15,406 nt of DNA. Source: Coriobacteriales bacterium. Lineage in GTDB: Bacteria > Actinomycetota > Coriobacteriia > Coriobacteriales > UBA8131. The notes under the pieces were generated by a model. The model saw only the letters and a program-made list of their open reading frames with translations. It was not told the DNA's origin and did no database searches. The translations under genes and the position numbers were made by a program. The stretch is taken from the NCBI GenBank assembly GCA_031267175.1, contig JAIRZP010000030.1, forward strand, positions 1 to 15,406, in the 5' to 3' direction. Shown piece after piece: positions 1 through 7,524 of this stretch. Each line of letters opens with the position of its first letter. Within the stretch, counting starts at the first letter, position 1.

Positions 1-1044
1 GGCTATCTTATTGAGCCGGAAGAGCAGCGTGTTGCGGTGGATGTAGAGCGCCCGCGCGGTCTCATTGACCCGACAGTCCATCGCAAAATAGGTTTGCAGC
101 GTTTCCAGGAGAATGGGGTCCCAGTCGCGTCCCTCGGTCTGGTTGGCTATGAAGATCTCGCGGAGATAGTCCGGCACGCCCTCCAAAAGCCTGAATATAT
201 GCTGCTCATTGTAGTAGAGGATGCGCCGGGCATCGCCGAGGCGCTGCGCCACACGCGCACTGTGAAAGGCGTCCTGATAGCTCTGACGGTAGCCCCCGAT
301 GCCACGGTTGGGCCGCCCGACGCCAATGTGAAAGAGCATTCTGGTGCTGGCCAGGCGGTGGGCCAGGGCCTCACAGATAGCACGCAGCGCGCTCTCGTCG
401 TTTGTATCGCTCACCGGGATGGCGCAGACGAACTGCCCCTGCCCGGTATACGAGAGAAACTGCATGCCCGGCCCGGCCTTTGCAACCTCCCCAATGGCCG
501 CCTCGACAGCAGGCAGGTCCGCGTAGGAGATGGCAGGAAAGCACACCGCCAGAATCATGCTCAGTTTCTGGCAGTCTATCCCCAGGATATGCGCCTGCAC
601 GGCATTCTGTTCGAGGTCCTTGTCAGAGGCGCTGATGAGGTTCTTGACCCAGGTATCCACGAGGCGCTGGTGGGTGCTCACCTGATGCGTTATCTCCGCG
701 GTCTCAAGGAGCGAGATGACTGCGATGCTGATGATGGAGGCGTAGACCTCGAGCTTTTCCGGCTTGCCACGCAGGCAGAGCGCCCCGGCACAGCTGTCGT
801 ACAGCACGAGCGGCAGGGTCACGCCTTCAAAGGTATGGCTGTAGTCAGACGCGCGCTCCTCAGAGATGGAGAGCTTGTTCTGCGTGGCAATGGCCTCGAC
901 GGCAGCCTCATGACGGATACCCAGCCGCCAGTCCTCGGTGGAGGCGATGATTATCCCCTGTGCATCGGTGATGCTTATGGGGCAGTCCAATACTCCGCAG
1001 AGGCGATCAACGATGGGTTGCGCAAGGTCGTTTGACAGTCTCAT
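1..1044 (-). CDS. CdaR/PucR-family transcriptional regulator, C-terminus cut by window edge
   Basis: Reading the minus strand from an ATG at 1044 gives 348 codons open to base 1, with no stop, so the C-terminus lies outside the window. The N-terminal part (about residues 5-135) resembles the sugar-diacid recognition domain of CdaR: LAQPIVDRLCGVLD, then ITDAQGIIIAS, then RLGIRHEAA. The middle (about 145-290) is like the GGDEF-related region of these regulators. The end carries a PucR-type helix-turn-helix (NETARALYIHRNTLLFRLNKI). CdaR is usually about 385 residues, so perhaps 30-40 are missing. The start is supported by an AGGTGG Shine-Dalgarno sequence just upstream. The gene is divergent from the catabolic operon and probably controls it. 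Family known; ligand unknown. A diacid-type sensor would suit a small dicarboxylate-like intermediate such as oxamate or a ureido acid. Confidence 0.9.
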   Translation of the reverse strand, partial: MRLSNDLAQPIVDRLCGVLDCPISITDAQGIIIASTEDWRLGIRHEAAVEAIATQNKLSISEERASDYSHTFEGVTLPLVLYDSCAGALCLRGKPEKLEVYASIISIAVISLLETAEITHQVSTHQRLVDTWVKNLISASDKDLEQNAVQAHILGIDCQKLSMILAVCFPAISYADLPAVEAAIGEVAKAGPGMQFLSYTGQGQFVCAIPVSDTNDESALRAICEALAHRLASTRMLFHIGVGRPNRGIGGYRQSYQDAFHSARVAQRLGDARRILYYNEQHIFRLLEGVPDYLREIFIANQTEGRDWDPILLETLQTYFAMDCRVNETARALYIHRNTLLFRLNKIA

Positions 1045-1096
1045 GCAACCACCTTTCCGTCTGCCATGCGTAACACGTGCCAACTCCGTGGCTGCT

Positions 1097-1102
1097 ATTT
1101 TA
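1097..1102 (-). promoter_or_regulatory. Possible -10 box of the regulator gene
   Basis: On the minus strand this reads TAAAAT, 53 bases upstream of the regulator ATG. No good -35 hexamer lies 16-18 bases further upstream, so if real the promoter is weak or activator dependent. The inverted repeat at 1132-1147 would then sit at about -42 to -57, where a bound regulator could control its own gene. Confidence 0.3.
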
Positions 1103-1131
1103 CCAGAGTTTACTCCTGATTCTCAGGCGAG

Positions 1132-1147
1132 TTGTGCCTATGCACAA
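1132..1147. promoter_or_regulatory. Perfect inverted repeat, candidate operator in the divergent region
   Basis: TTGTGC-CTAT-GCACAA is a perfect 6+6 bp inverted repeat with a 4-base centre, between the regulator and the operon it diverges from. It lies about 85 bases upstream of the predicted right-facing transcription start and about 40-60 bases upstream of the possible left-facing one. That is a typical place for a dimeric activator that also controls itself. The symmetry is directly visible; binding by the adjacent CdaR-type protein is inferred from position only. Confidence 0.5.
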
Positions 1148-1189
1148 TGGCTATCTGGTAGATGGCCCGCGATTTTGGAGCCTCTCCCA

Positions 1190-1218
1190 TTGCCGGGCGC
1201 GAGCGACGTCAATACAAT
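1190..1218 (+). promoter_or_regulatory. Sigma70-type promoter of the catabolic operon
   Basis: TTGCCG (1190-1195) and TACAAT (1213-1218) are separated by exactly 17 bases. The -10 box matches the consensus at 5 of 6 positions and the -35 box at 4 of 6. Transcription would begin near 1225, leaving a leader of about 60 bases before the first gene at 1284. There is no other large gap until 13194, so this promoter may drive the genes from 1284 to 13193. Confidence 0.6.
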
Positions 1219-1283
1219 AGATCTGAATTATGGAAAGATTCAAGACCGCCAGATAAGCATGACCCGAGAGGAAGGTAGCGCAT

Positions 1284-1949
1284 ATGGCACTCATAGACGA
1301 GATGGAAAAACAACTCCGTCCACCCGAGGATACCGTGGAACCCTATCCCGCAAAGTACATAACCCTGGCCAGTGGGGAGAAGATGCTGGTTCGTCAGATC
1401 AGCCGAGAGGAGTGCGGGATTGTCCTTGAGGCCGTGCGCCCCCTCATGACCGTGGAGAAGGACTTCTACGACATCGTGGCCTCACGCATCTATTCCGAGG
1501 TCCTCGGGTATATGCGCTATCGCGTCAAGGACGAGTACGTCTTTCTCGGCACCATTAACGGAGAGATCGTCGGCATTGTCAACGGCCGCCTCGTGACCCC
1601 GGAACTCGGCATGAGCTATCACACCATCGCCATCCGTCAGGGTCTGCGTATCGGTGCCCAGCTCTTTGCCGCCAAGATGGAGTACCACTTTGACATCCTC
1701 GGTCAGGAGGAGGTCCTCGTCGTGGCCGAGTCTCCCAACGGCTTCAAGCGCTGGATGATAGAGTACGAGCTGGAGTCCCGGCCCGAGGTCTGGCATGAAC
1801 TCGGCGGCGTACCGACCTTTGTGCTCACCCGCGAGCTGTGGGAGAAGCACAAGGCCGAGAAGAGCACCGGCCGCAGGCCCGTACCAGACGAGCTGCTGGC
1901 CGCCAATATCCCTCCCCATCTGTCGGCAAGCTACGCCCAGAAGAGTTAG
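1284..1949 (+). CDS. GNAT-like acetyltransferase domain protein
   Basis: This is a 221-residue soluble protein, first gene of the operon. GNAT-like signs are the strand-turn-strand EYVFLGTINGEIVGIVNGR (about 84-102) and a possible acetyl-CoA loop RQGLRIGAQLF (118-128), followed by a helix and the strand EEVLVVAES. These match the order of GNAT core elements, but the match is weak and I do not recognise a subfamily or substrate. The start has a GAGGAAGG ribosome binding site (1268-1275) 8 bases before the ATG. The C-terminal 35 residues are charged and proline-containing and look like a tail. It is followed after 45 bases by a thiolase homologue, so a CoA-linked role is plausible (inference). 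Sure it is a gene; function moderate at best. Confidence 0.7.
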   Translation: MALIDEMEKQLRPPEDTVEPYPAKYITLASGEKMLVRQISREECGIVLEAVRPLMTVEKDFYDIVASRIYSEVLGYMRYRVKDEYVFLGTINGEIVGIVNGRLVTPELGMSYHTIAIRQGLRIGAQLFAAKMEYHFDILGQEEVLVVAESPNGFKRWMIEYELESRPEVWHELGGVPTFVLTRELWEKHKAEKSTGRRPVPDELLAANIPPHLSASYAQKS

Positions 1950-1994
1950 GGGCGGTCTCATGAGAGAGAATCGTCCTGTGAGAGAAGGTGCATT

Positions 1995-3194
1995 ATGAGA
2001 GACGTCGGCATTGTTGGTGTGGGCCACACCAAGTTCGGCCGCTGGAATGGCTCCTATCTGGACATGGCCTCTACCGCCGCGGTGGAGGCGCTGCACGACG
2101 CGGGCATCAACCTGGCGGCGGGCGAGGCTGGCATTGATCAGCTCTTTCTGGCCTCCATGGGTGCCGGTCAGGTTAACAGGATCTCCGGTGCCGCGTCGGC
2201 GCTGGTGGACACGCTCAACCTGCGCCCCGCCATGGCCGAGACCGTAGAGAACGGCCCGGCCTCCGGTGCCTCTGCCGTCAAGCTCGCCTATATGGCCATC
2301 GCCAGCGGCCTGGCAAACACGGTGCTCGTCGTGGGTGCCGAGCAGATGCGCGTGCTGAGTGGCTGGGAGAGCACGGACTTTGTTGCCACGATGCTCCACC
2401 CCGAGGCCGAGTATCCCTATGGCATGACGCTGCCGGCCGCGGCGGGCATGTTTACCCGGCTCCATATGGAGAAGTACGGCACCTCGGAGAAGGACCTGGC
2501 CATCGTCGCGGTCAAGAACCACGAGAATGCCATGCACAATCCGGTTGCCCACATCCATCTGGTACCCGATCTGCACGCCATTACCGACGACGAGGACGCT
2601 AACGTCATCAACCCCTATGTTGCGGAACCCCTGCGCGTGTACGCCACCTGCCCGATGAGTGACGGGGCCGCCGCCCTCGTGCTCACCGCCCTGGACACCG
2701 AGCGGGAGTTTGCCCACAAACCCGTGCGCATAGCCGGCGTGGGCCAGGCGACGGACACGCATGTCGTGGCCGAACGCCCCGATCCGCTTGACCTCTTTGC
2801 CGTGCGCGAGAGTGCGAAGCGGGCCTATGAGATGGCCGGCATGGGGCCCAAGGATATCGATGTGGCCGAACTCCACGACGCGTTCCAGATTCTGGAGATC
2901 GCCGAGAGCGAGGAGGTCGGTTTCTTCCCGCGCGGTGAAGGCAACAAGGCCGCCCGCGAGGGCAAGACCCGCGTCGATGGCGAGATGCCCATCAATACCT
3001 CCGGCGGGCTCAAGGCCAAGGGACACCCCGTGGGTGCCACCGGTGTCTCGCAGGTGGTGGAGATAGTCCGCCAGCTGCGCGGCGAGGCCACGGGCCGCCA
3101 GGTCAAAGACGCCCGGACGGGCCTCACCACGAATTTTGGCGGCTTTGGCAATAACGTGGTATCGATAATCCTCACTACAAAGGAAAAGGGGTGA
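1995..3194 (+). CDS. SCP-2-type thiolase homologue lacking the nucleophilic cysteine
   Basis: This 399-residue protein has the length and motifs of the SCP-x/lipid-transfer thiolase group: N-terminal VGIVGVGHTKFGR, CPMSDGAAA (219-227), ELHDAF with His294, and a C-terminal GLKAKGHPVGATG with His344. The position where thiolases carry the acyl-accepting Cys (usually VxxxCASG) reads VENGPASGASA, with Pro88 encoded by CCG at 2256-2258. A single-base sequencing error cannot explain this. A normal Claisen or thiolytic reaction through a Cys thioester is therefore unlikely. Partnered relatives, such as Ltp2 with a DUF35 protein in steroid side-chain degradation, act as aldolases. The next gene is a DUF35 protein overlapping by 4 bases, so the two very likely form a complex. 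The start has an AGAAGGTG ribosome binding site. The substrate is unknown. Confidence 0.88.
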   Translation: MRDVGIVGVGHTKFGRWNGSYLDMASTAAVEALHDAGINLAAGEAGIDQLFLASMGAGQVNRISGAASALVDTLNLRPAMAETVENGPASGASAVKLAYMAIASGLANTVLVVGAEQMRVLSGWESTDFVATMLHPEAEYPYGMTLPAAAGMFTRLHMEKYGTSEKDLAIVAVKNHENAMHNPVAHIHLVPDLHAITDDEDANVINPYVAEPLRVYATCPMSDGAAALVLTALDTEREFAHKPVRIAGVGQATDTHVVAERPDPLDLFAVRESAKRAYEMAGMGPKDIDVAELHDAFQILEIAESEEVGFFPRGEGNKAAREGKTRVDGEMPINTSGGLKAKGHPVGATGVSQVVEIVRQLRGEATGRQVKDARTGLTTNFGGFGNNVVSIILTTKEKG

Positions 3195-3541
3195 GCCTCA
3201 TGGAGATGTATTCGTATCGCTGCGACAACTGCGGAGAGCTGCATCATCCCCGTCACTTCGTCTGCCGCAGGTGTGGACACACGGAGTTTACTGAGGAACC
3301 GCTCTCGGGTAAAGCCAAGGTCCTCACTTGGACCAAGGTCTACAACCTGCCAGAGGGCTATATGCGGCCCTCGCTCAGCTTTGCCATCGTCAGGTTTGAG
3401 GACACCGGCCTGCCGGTCTCGGTACAGATTGACGATGAGAAGCCCTATATCGATGAAGAGGTCACTTCCGCGGTAGGGGTTGTCAAGGAAGCGGTTGGCA
3501 AGGATTACTACGGCTTTATCGTTGAGCCGGTAGTCGTATAG
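3191..3541 (+). CDS. DUF35 zinc-ribbon/OB-fold protein, partner of the thiolase homologue
   Basis: About 116 residues. An N-terminal rubredoxin-like zinc ribbon has Cys11 and Cys14 (CDNC) plus Cys25 and Cys28 (CRRC). It is followed by an OB-fold region beginning KAKVLTWTKVYNLP. This architecture is typical of DUF35 proteins, which sit beside thiolase-like enzymes in archaeal HMG-CoA synthase complexes, in PhlB of phloroglucinol acetylation and in ChsH2-type aldolase complexes. There they help acyl-CoA substrate binding. I took the GTG at 3191 because it overlaps the thiolase stop as GTGA, like other junctions here. An ATG at 3200 with AGGGG eight bases upstream is an equally good start and would drop three residues. 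The role here is inferred as a subunit of the preceding enzyme. Confidence 0.9.
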   Translation: MSLMEMYSYRCDNCGELHHPRHFVCRRCGHTEFTEEPLSGKAKVLTWTKVYNLPEGYMRPSLSFAIVRFEDTGLPVSVQIDDEKPYIDEEVTSAVGVVKEAVGKDYYGFIVEPVVV

Positions 3542-3553
3542 GAAGCCTCTGCG

Positions 3554-4519
3554 ATGCCAGCTCGACACGACATCCGGGCCTTGACGATGGGAGCGCGTTT
3601 TGCACAGCGCTGCCAGCGAAGGAGCTTGGCGCGTGTCCTGAGCGTGCATAACCGGGTGATAAACCTGGTTACCGAGGACGGACTCCTGGCCCTGGCTCTG
3701 CCGCAGGCCGGGGGTTCGTCCCGTTTTCTGTGTCTGAACAGGCTGCCGGAGCTGCAAAGCGGGGAGGACCTCAGGCTTTCGCCTGGGGAGCTGGGAGCGG
3801 GCACCCTGTCCATCGATCTGGGTGGGGTAGCGCTCTGGCAGGGCCTTCTCCCGCCCCGCGCCCATGCCACCTTGACCCCGCAACGCTTCAGAGACTTTGC
3901 CGAGGCGGTCGCCATTCTGGGCATCCAGCAGGGACGTTTTCGTGACGGTTTCTGTGTGCCGCGCTCTCTGACCCCGTCCTCCCCGGTAGCGCAGCTGGCA
4001 GGGAGCCTGCTGGGCCTCGGGCCCGGGCTTACGCCGGCCGGAGACGACATCCTGCTCGGCTATCTCGCCGTAAACAACCACCTCGGCGACACTACCTGCC
4101 TCACGAGGGAGCTCCACGCTGCCGTTGCCGATGGACTCAAACGAACGACGATGCTCTCGACCCAGCTGCTGCGTAATGCGCTGGAGGCGGACTATCATGA
4201 GACGGTCCAGCGGGTCTTGGCCATCCTTCTCGGGCTGAGTCCGGAGAATCTGCTTACGGCCCTGCGCCGTCTGGCTGCCGTAGGAGCGTCCAGTGGCGAG
4301 GCTACCATCTACGGCATGTGGCTGGCCCTCCAACGCGTCCATCGAGAGAATGCTGCCAACACACGGAGCAGCTTCAGGCAACTACAGAGTGAACAATCAC
4401 GAAGCAACAATTGCAGAACAGTGATGTACAGAAATGGCCCCCGCCCCGCCACTCTGAAGAGCGCGACGCGCGACGTGGCAATCCAGTCCTTTGTAAACAA
4501 TTCAAGAGCATGGAGGTGA
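3554..4519 (+). CDS. allH: AllH-like (DUF2877) carbamoyltransferase subunit with an odd C-terminal tail
   Basis: The hallmark DUF2877 segment GLGPGLTPAGDDILLGY is at residues 154-170, and the end-of-domain motif GASSGEATIYGMWLAL at 244-259. E. coli AllH (YlbF) has about 271 residues and, with AllF and AllG, forms oxamate carbamoyltransferase, which releases carbamoyl phosphate from oxalurate. Here AllF and AllG follow directly, so the same complex is likely. The protein has 321 residues: after about residue 262 comes a basic, Ser/Asn/Arg-rich tail with no family match, encoded at about 4337-4516 in less GC-rich DNA. That stretch looks like a former intergenic spacer read through. The gene starts 12 bases after the DUF35 stop, with a GGAAG ribosome binding site 8 bases before the ATG. 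Family assignment is firm; substrate specificity could differ. Confidence 0.85.
   Translation: MPARHDIRALTMGARFAQRCQRRSLARVLSVHNRVINLVTEDGLLALALPQAGGSSRFLCLNRLPELQSGEDLRLSPGELGAGTLSIDLGGVALWQGLLPPRAHATLTPQRFRDFAEAVAILGIQQGRFRDGFCVPRSLTPSSPVAQLAGSLLGLGPGLTPAGDDILLGYLAVNNHLGDTTCLTRELHAAVADGLKRTTMLSTQLLRNALEADYHETVQRVLAILLGLSPENLLTALRRLAAVGASSGEATIYGMWLALQRVHRENAANTRSSFRQLQSEQSRSNNCRTVMYRNGPRPATLKSATRDVAIQSFVNNSRAWR
4512..4519 (+). promoter_or_regulatory. Strong ribosome binding site that fixes a TTG start
   Basis: GGAGGTGA lies directly before the TTG at 4523, with GGAGG six bases away. Its last three bases are the stop codon of the preceding gene, so translation of the two genes is probably coupled. 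No ATG or GTG nearby would keep the conserved N-terminus of the AllF family, so this site decides the start. Confidence 0.7.
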
Positions 4520-4522
4520 ACC

Positions 4523-6109
4523 TTGCAGAGCGTAACCTTGGTCAAGCCCAATCAGTACTCTGACTCGGTAAGTCTGATGCGCCTCTCCAACGACGTGGCC
4601 GCCCTGGAGGGCGTGGAAGACGTGTTGGTAGGCATGGCGACAGACCTCAACCGGGAACTTCTGGCAGGCATGGGGGCGGCAACGGCCGAGACCGATGCCG
4701 CCACGCCCAACGACCTTCTCATTGCGGTGGTCGCAACCGACAAGGATGCGGCAGACCGCGCCCTGGAGGCAATCGAACAGGGCATGAGCAAAAAGAAGCC
4801 CGGACGCGCGGAGGCAGGAGCAGCCGGCGAGACGGTCTTTGAACGCATTGACCAGGTCGCGGAGCTGGATGAAGGCTTCAACATGGCCGTAGTCTCGGTG
4901 CCGGGAACCTACGCCGCGCATGAGTGCCAGGCTGCGCTCAGAGATGGCATGCACGTCTTTCTTTTCAGCGACAATGTTTCGGTGGAAGAAGAGCTCAACC
5001 TCAAGGCACTGGCCAGGGAGAAGGGCCTGTTGATGATGGGACCCGACTGCGGCACGGCGCTCATCAACGGCATTGCGCTCGGCTTTGCCAATGTGGTACG
5101 CCAGGGCGACATAGGCATTGCCGCCGCCTCGGGCACGGGCCTGCAGCAGCTCACCCAGCTCATCAATGCCATGGGTGGCGGTATCACCCAGGCCATCGGC
5201 GTCGGCGGCAGGGATCTGTCAGCCGCAATCGGAGGACGCACGATGCTGGCCGCTCTCGAGGCCCTCTCTGATGACGAGGCCACGCGCGTCATCGTCGTGC
5301 TCTCAAAACCGCCGGCCCCCGAGGTTGCGAGCACGGTGCTCGAGGTTGCCAAAGGCATCGGCAAGCCCGTCGTGCTCTGCCTGCTCGGACGTGAGCTCGA
5401 CGCTGATCTGGGAGCGCTTGAACTGGCTGGCAATCTGGAGGAGGCCGCTGCCGCCGCGGTGCGCCTGTCGAGTGGCAGCACGCCGAGCCTCATCGACCCC
5501 TTCTACGACGAGAGCACCTTTCCTGCCACACTCGCAAGTCTCAGGCCCACGCAGCGCTTCGTCCGCGGCATCTTCTGCGGCGGCACCGTCTGCGACGAGG
5601 CCATGGTCTGTTTCCGGAGCGTAGGCCTGCCCATCAGGAGCAATATCCCGCTTTCTGAGGCAGAGCGGCTGGAAGACGTGCATCAAAGCGTTGGCAACAC
5701 CTTCATCGACATGGGAGACGACTACTTCACCCGGGGCAAGCCGCATCCGATGATAGACCCGTCGCTCCGCAACAGGCGCATCGTAGCTGACGCGCTGCAG
5801 AGCGACACGGCGGTCATGCTCGTGGATGTCGAGCTGGGTTACGGCTCCCATCCCGACCCTGCGGGTGTTCTCGTGGAGGCGGTAGACGAGGCCAACGCCC
5901 GTCTGGCAGGTGAGGGCCGCACGGTCGTGTGGATTGCCTCGGTTATCGGCACCGAGGGCGATCCCCAGGGCTTTGAGCCGCAGTGCAACAAACTGCTTGA
6001 CGCCGGCATGCTCGTGAGCATCAGCAACATCCGTGCCGCCCGCCTCGCCGCGCGAGCCGTCACCGCGGCCGGGGCACAAGCCGAGGCAGCAGAAGGGAGG
6101 CAGCAATGA
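4523..6109 (+). CDS. fdrA: AllF/FdrA-type carbamoyltransferase subunit (succinyl-CoA synthetase alpha-like fold)
   Basis: This 528-residue protein aligns in motif order with FdrA/AllF (555 residues in E. coli). The N-terminus has SDSVSLM (13-19). The Rossmann-like region has MMGPDCGT (171-178), ASGTGLQQLTQLI (202-214) and IGVGGRDLS (225-233), resembling the CoA-binding alpha subunit of succinyl-CoA synthetase. The C-terminal part has RGKPHPMIDP (404-413) and GTEGDPQG (476-483). The TTG start is chosen because the conserved SDSVSLM segment lies upstream of the first ATG and a strong ribosome binding site precedes it. It overlaps the next gene by four bases (ATGA). In E. coli, AllF with AllG and AllH converts oxalurate plus phosphate to oxamate plus carbamoyl phosphate. 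The carbamate kinase gene downstream supports that role. Confusion with a true succinyl-CoA synthetase is possible by fold but not by context. Confidence 0.92.
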   Translation: MQSVTLVKPNQYSDSVSLMRLSNDVAALEGVEDVLVGMATDLNRELLAGMGAATAETDAATPNDLLIAVVATDKDAADRALEAIEQGMSKKKPGRAEAGAAGETVFERIDQVAELDEGFNMAVVSVPGTYAAHECQAALRDGMHVFLFSDNVSVEEELNLKALAREKGLLMMGPDCGTALINGIALGFANVVRQGDIGIAAASGTGLQQLTQLINAMGGGITQAIGVGGRDLSAAIGGRTMLAALEALSDDEATRVIVVLSKPPAPEVASTVLEVAKGIGKPVVLCLLGRELDADLGALELAGNLEEAAAAAVRLSSGSTPSLIDPFYDESTFPATLASLRPTQRFVRGIFCGGTVCDEAMVCFRSVGLPIRSNIPLSEAERLEDVHQSVGNTFIDMGDDYFTRGKPHPMIDPSLRNRRIVADALQSDTAVMLVDVELGYGSHPDPAGVLVEAVDEANARLAGEGRTVVWIASVIGTEGDPQGFEPQCNKLLDAGMLVSISNIRAARLAARAVTAAGAQAEAAEGRQQ

Positions 6110-7524
6110 TCCGCGAGCTATTCGGAGCCGAGATCAAGGCCGTCAATCTGGGCAGCAAGGACTTTGCCGACGACCTCGCCCTGCAAGGTGTCGCAACCAT
6201 CAATCTCAGCTGGAAGCCGGCCGCCCGTGGCGACAAGCAGCTGCTCGAGGCGGTGGATGCCCTCACCCGCGACGACGTGGATGCCGCCAACCAGGAGGCA
6301 CTGCGCCGTATCAACGCCGCTCAGCCCTATCTCATCGGGGTAGGCCGCGCGCTTGATACCCTGCCGGGCATGTCCCAGGATACCATCCTGCACGCCGGCC
6401 CCCCCATCACCTGGGAGCGTATGTGCGGCCCGTTGCGCGGCGCTATCATCGGTGGCCTCCTGTTCGAGGGCCGCACACACACAGCCGAGGAGGCCGAGAC
6501 GCTCGCGGCCAGCGGCACCATAGAGTTCAGTCCCTGTCACGAACACGATGCGGTCGGACCCATGGCCGGTGTCATCACGCCCTCGATGCCCGTCTTCATC
6601 CTGGAAAACAGAAACGGCGGCAATCGGAGCTATGCCACGATGAACGAAGGCCTCGGCAAGGTGCTGCGCTTTGGTGCCTATGGCGAGGAGGTGTTGGAGC
6701 GGCTGCGGTGGATGCGCGATGTGCTCGCACCCGCCGTGAGCAAAGCCCTTGCGCTTTCGGACGGCATCGACCTCAAGGCCCTCATCGCCCAGGCCCTGCA
6801 TATGGGAGACGAGGTGCACAACCGCAACCGGGCCGCGACCTCGCTCTTCATCCGCGAGATACTCCCGTACCTCTTACAGGCGGATATTCCCGATGCGGAG
6901 CGCATCGCCGTGGTGGAGTTCATCAACTCAAACGACCACTTCTTCCTCAACCTCTCCATGCCCTGCTCCAAGGCTATGCTCGATGTGGCCGGTGGCATAG
7001 AGAAGAGCACGGTGGTCACCTGCATGTGCCGCAACGGCACCGACTTTGGCATCCGCGTGGCCGGTCTCGGCAACCGTTGGTTCACTGGGCCTGCCGAGGA
7101 AGTCAAAGGGCTCCTCTTCCCCGGATTTACCGACGCGGACAAGAACCCCGACATGGGCGACAGCTCCATCACAGAGACGGCGGGCCTCGGTGGCTTTGCC
7201 ATGGCGGCCAGCATCGCCATCGTGCAGTTTGTGGGCGGCACCCCAGCTGACGCCATCCGGTACTCGGAGAAGATGTACACCATCACCACCGGAGAGAGCC
7301 AGAGCTTTTCCATCCCCGTGCTCGGCTTCCGCGGTAATCCCACCGGTATCGATGTGCGCAAGGTCGTCGCGCAGGACACCCTACCACAGATAAACACGGG
7401 TATCGCGTCCCGCGAGGCTGGAGTCGGCCAGGTGGGCGCGGGGCTCGTCAATCCACCCTGGGAGTGCTTCCACGACGCCATGCTGGCGCTCGCGGATGTA
7501 TACGGCAACGCGCAAGGCCGGTAA
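6106..7524 (+). CDS. allG: AllG-type (DUF1116) carbamoyltransferase subunit
   Basis: This 472-residue cytoplasmic protein carries DUF1116 landmarks: HAGPPITWERMCGPLRGA (96-113), FSPCHEHDAVGPMAGVITPS (141-160), MGDEVHNRNRAATSLF (233-248), SNDHFFLNLSM (275-285) and GIASREAGVGQVGAGLV (432-448). E. coli AllG (YlbE) is about 419 residues. The extra length here is not concentrated in one obvious insert that I can see. The ATG overlaps the fdrA stop, so the subunits are translationally coupled and probably made in equal amounts. Conserved His, Asp and Asn residues suggest a catalytic or metal-binding subunit, but I cannot assign the mechanism from sequence. The partner AllH gene lies upstream of fdrA instead of after allG as in E. 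coli. Family certain; whether the substrate is oxalurate or a homologue such as ureidomalonate is open. Confidence 0.92.
   Translation: MIRELFGAEIKAVNLGSKDFADDLALQGVATINLSWKPAARGDKQLLEAVDALTRDDVDAANQEALRRINAAQPYLIGVGRALDTLPGMSQDTILHAGPPITWERMCGPLRGAIIGGLLFEGRTHTAEEAETLAASGTIEFSPCHEHDAVGPMAGVITPSMPVFILENRNGGNRSYATMNEGLGKVLRFGAYGEEVLERLRWMRDVLAPAVSKALALSDGIDLKALIAQALHMGDEVHNRNRAATSLFIREILPYLLQADIPDAERIAVVEFINSNDHFFLNLSMPCSKAMLDVAGGIEKSTVVTCMCRNGTDFGIRVAGLGNRWFTGPAEEVKGLLFPGFTDADKNPDMGDSSITETAGLGGFAMAASIAIVQFVGGTPADAIRYSEKMYTITTGESQSFSIPVLGFRGNPTGIDVRKVVAQDTLPQINTGIASREAGVGQVGAGLVNPPWECFHDAMLALADVYGNAQGR

Noticed and set aside
37..1035. Plus-strand open frame of 332 codons at the left edge
   Set aside because: The opposite strand gives a clear CdaR/PucR regulator with sensor and helix-turn-helix domains, so the plus frame is a shadow.
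1960..1998. A 12-codon mini-frame ending on the thiolase start codon
   Set aside because: Its stop overlaps the thiolase ATG, which would allow coupling, but the ribosome binding site is poor and the peptide is featureless. It looks like chance.
1482..4381. Two minus-strand open frames of more than 500 codons (1482-3026 and 2825-4381)
   Set aside because: They are shadows of the thiolase, DUF35 and AllH genes, with compositionally odd translations and no recognisable domain.
4523..6109. Calling the FdrA-type gene a succinyl-CoA synthetase alpha subunit
   Set aside because: The fold is shared, but the RGKPHPMIDP and GTEGDPQG motifs and the DUF1116 and DUF2877 neighbours identify it as AllF/FdrA.
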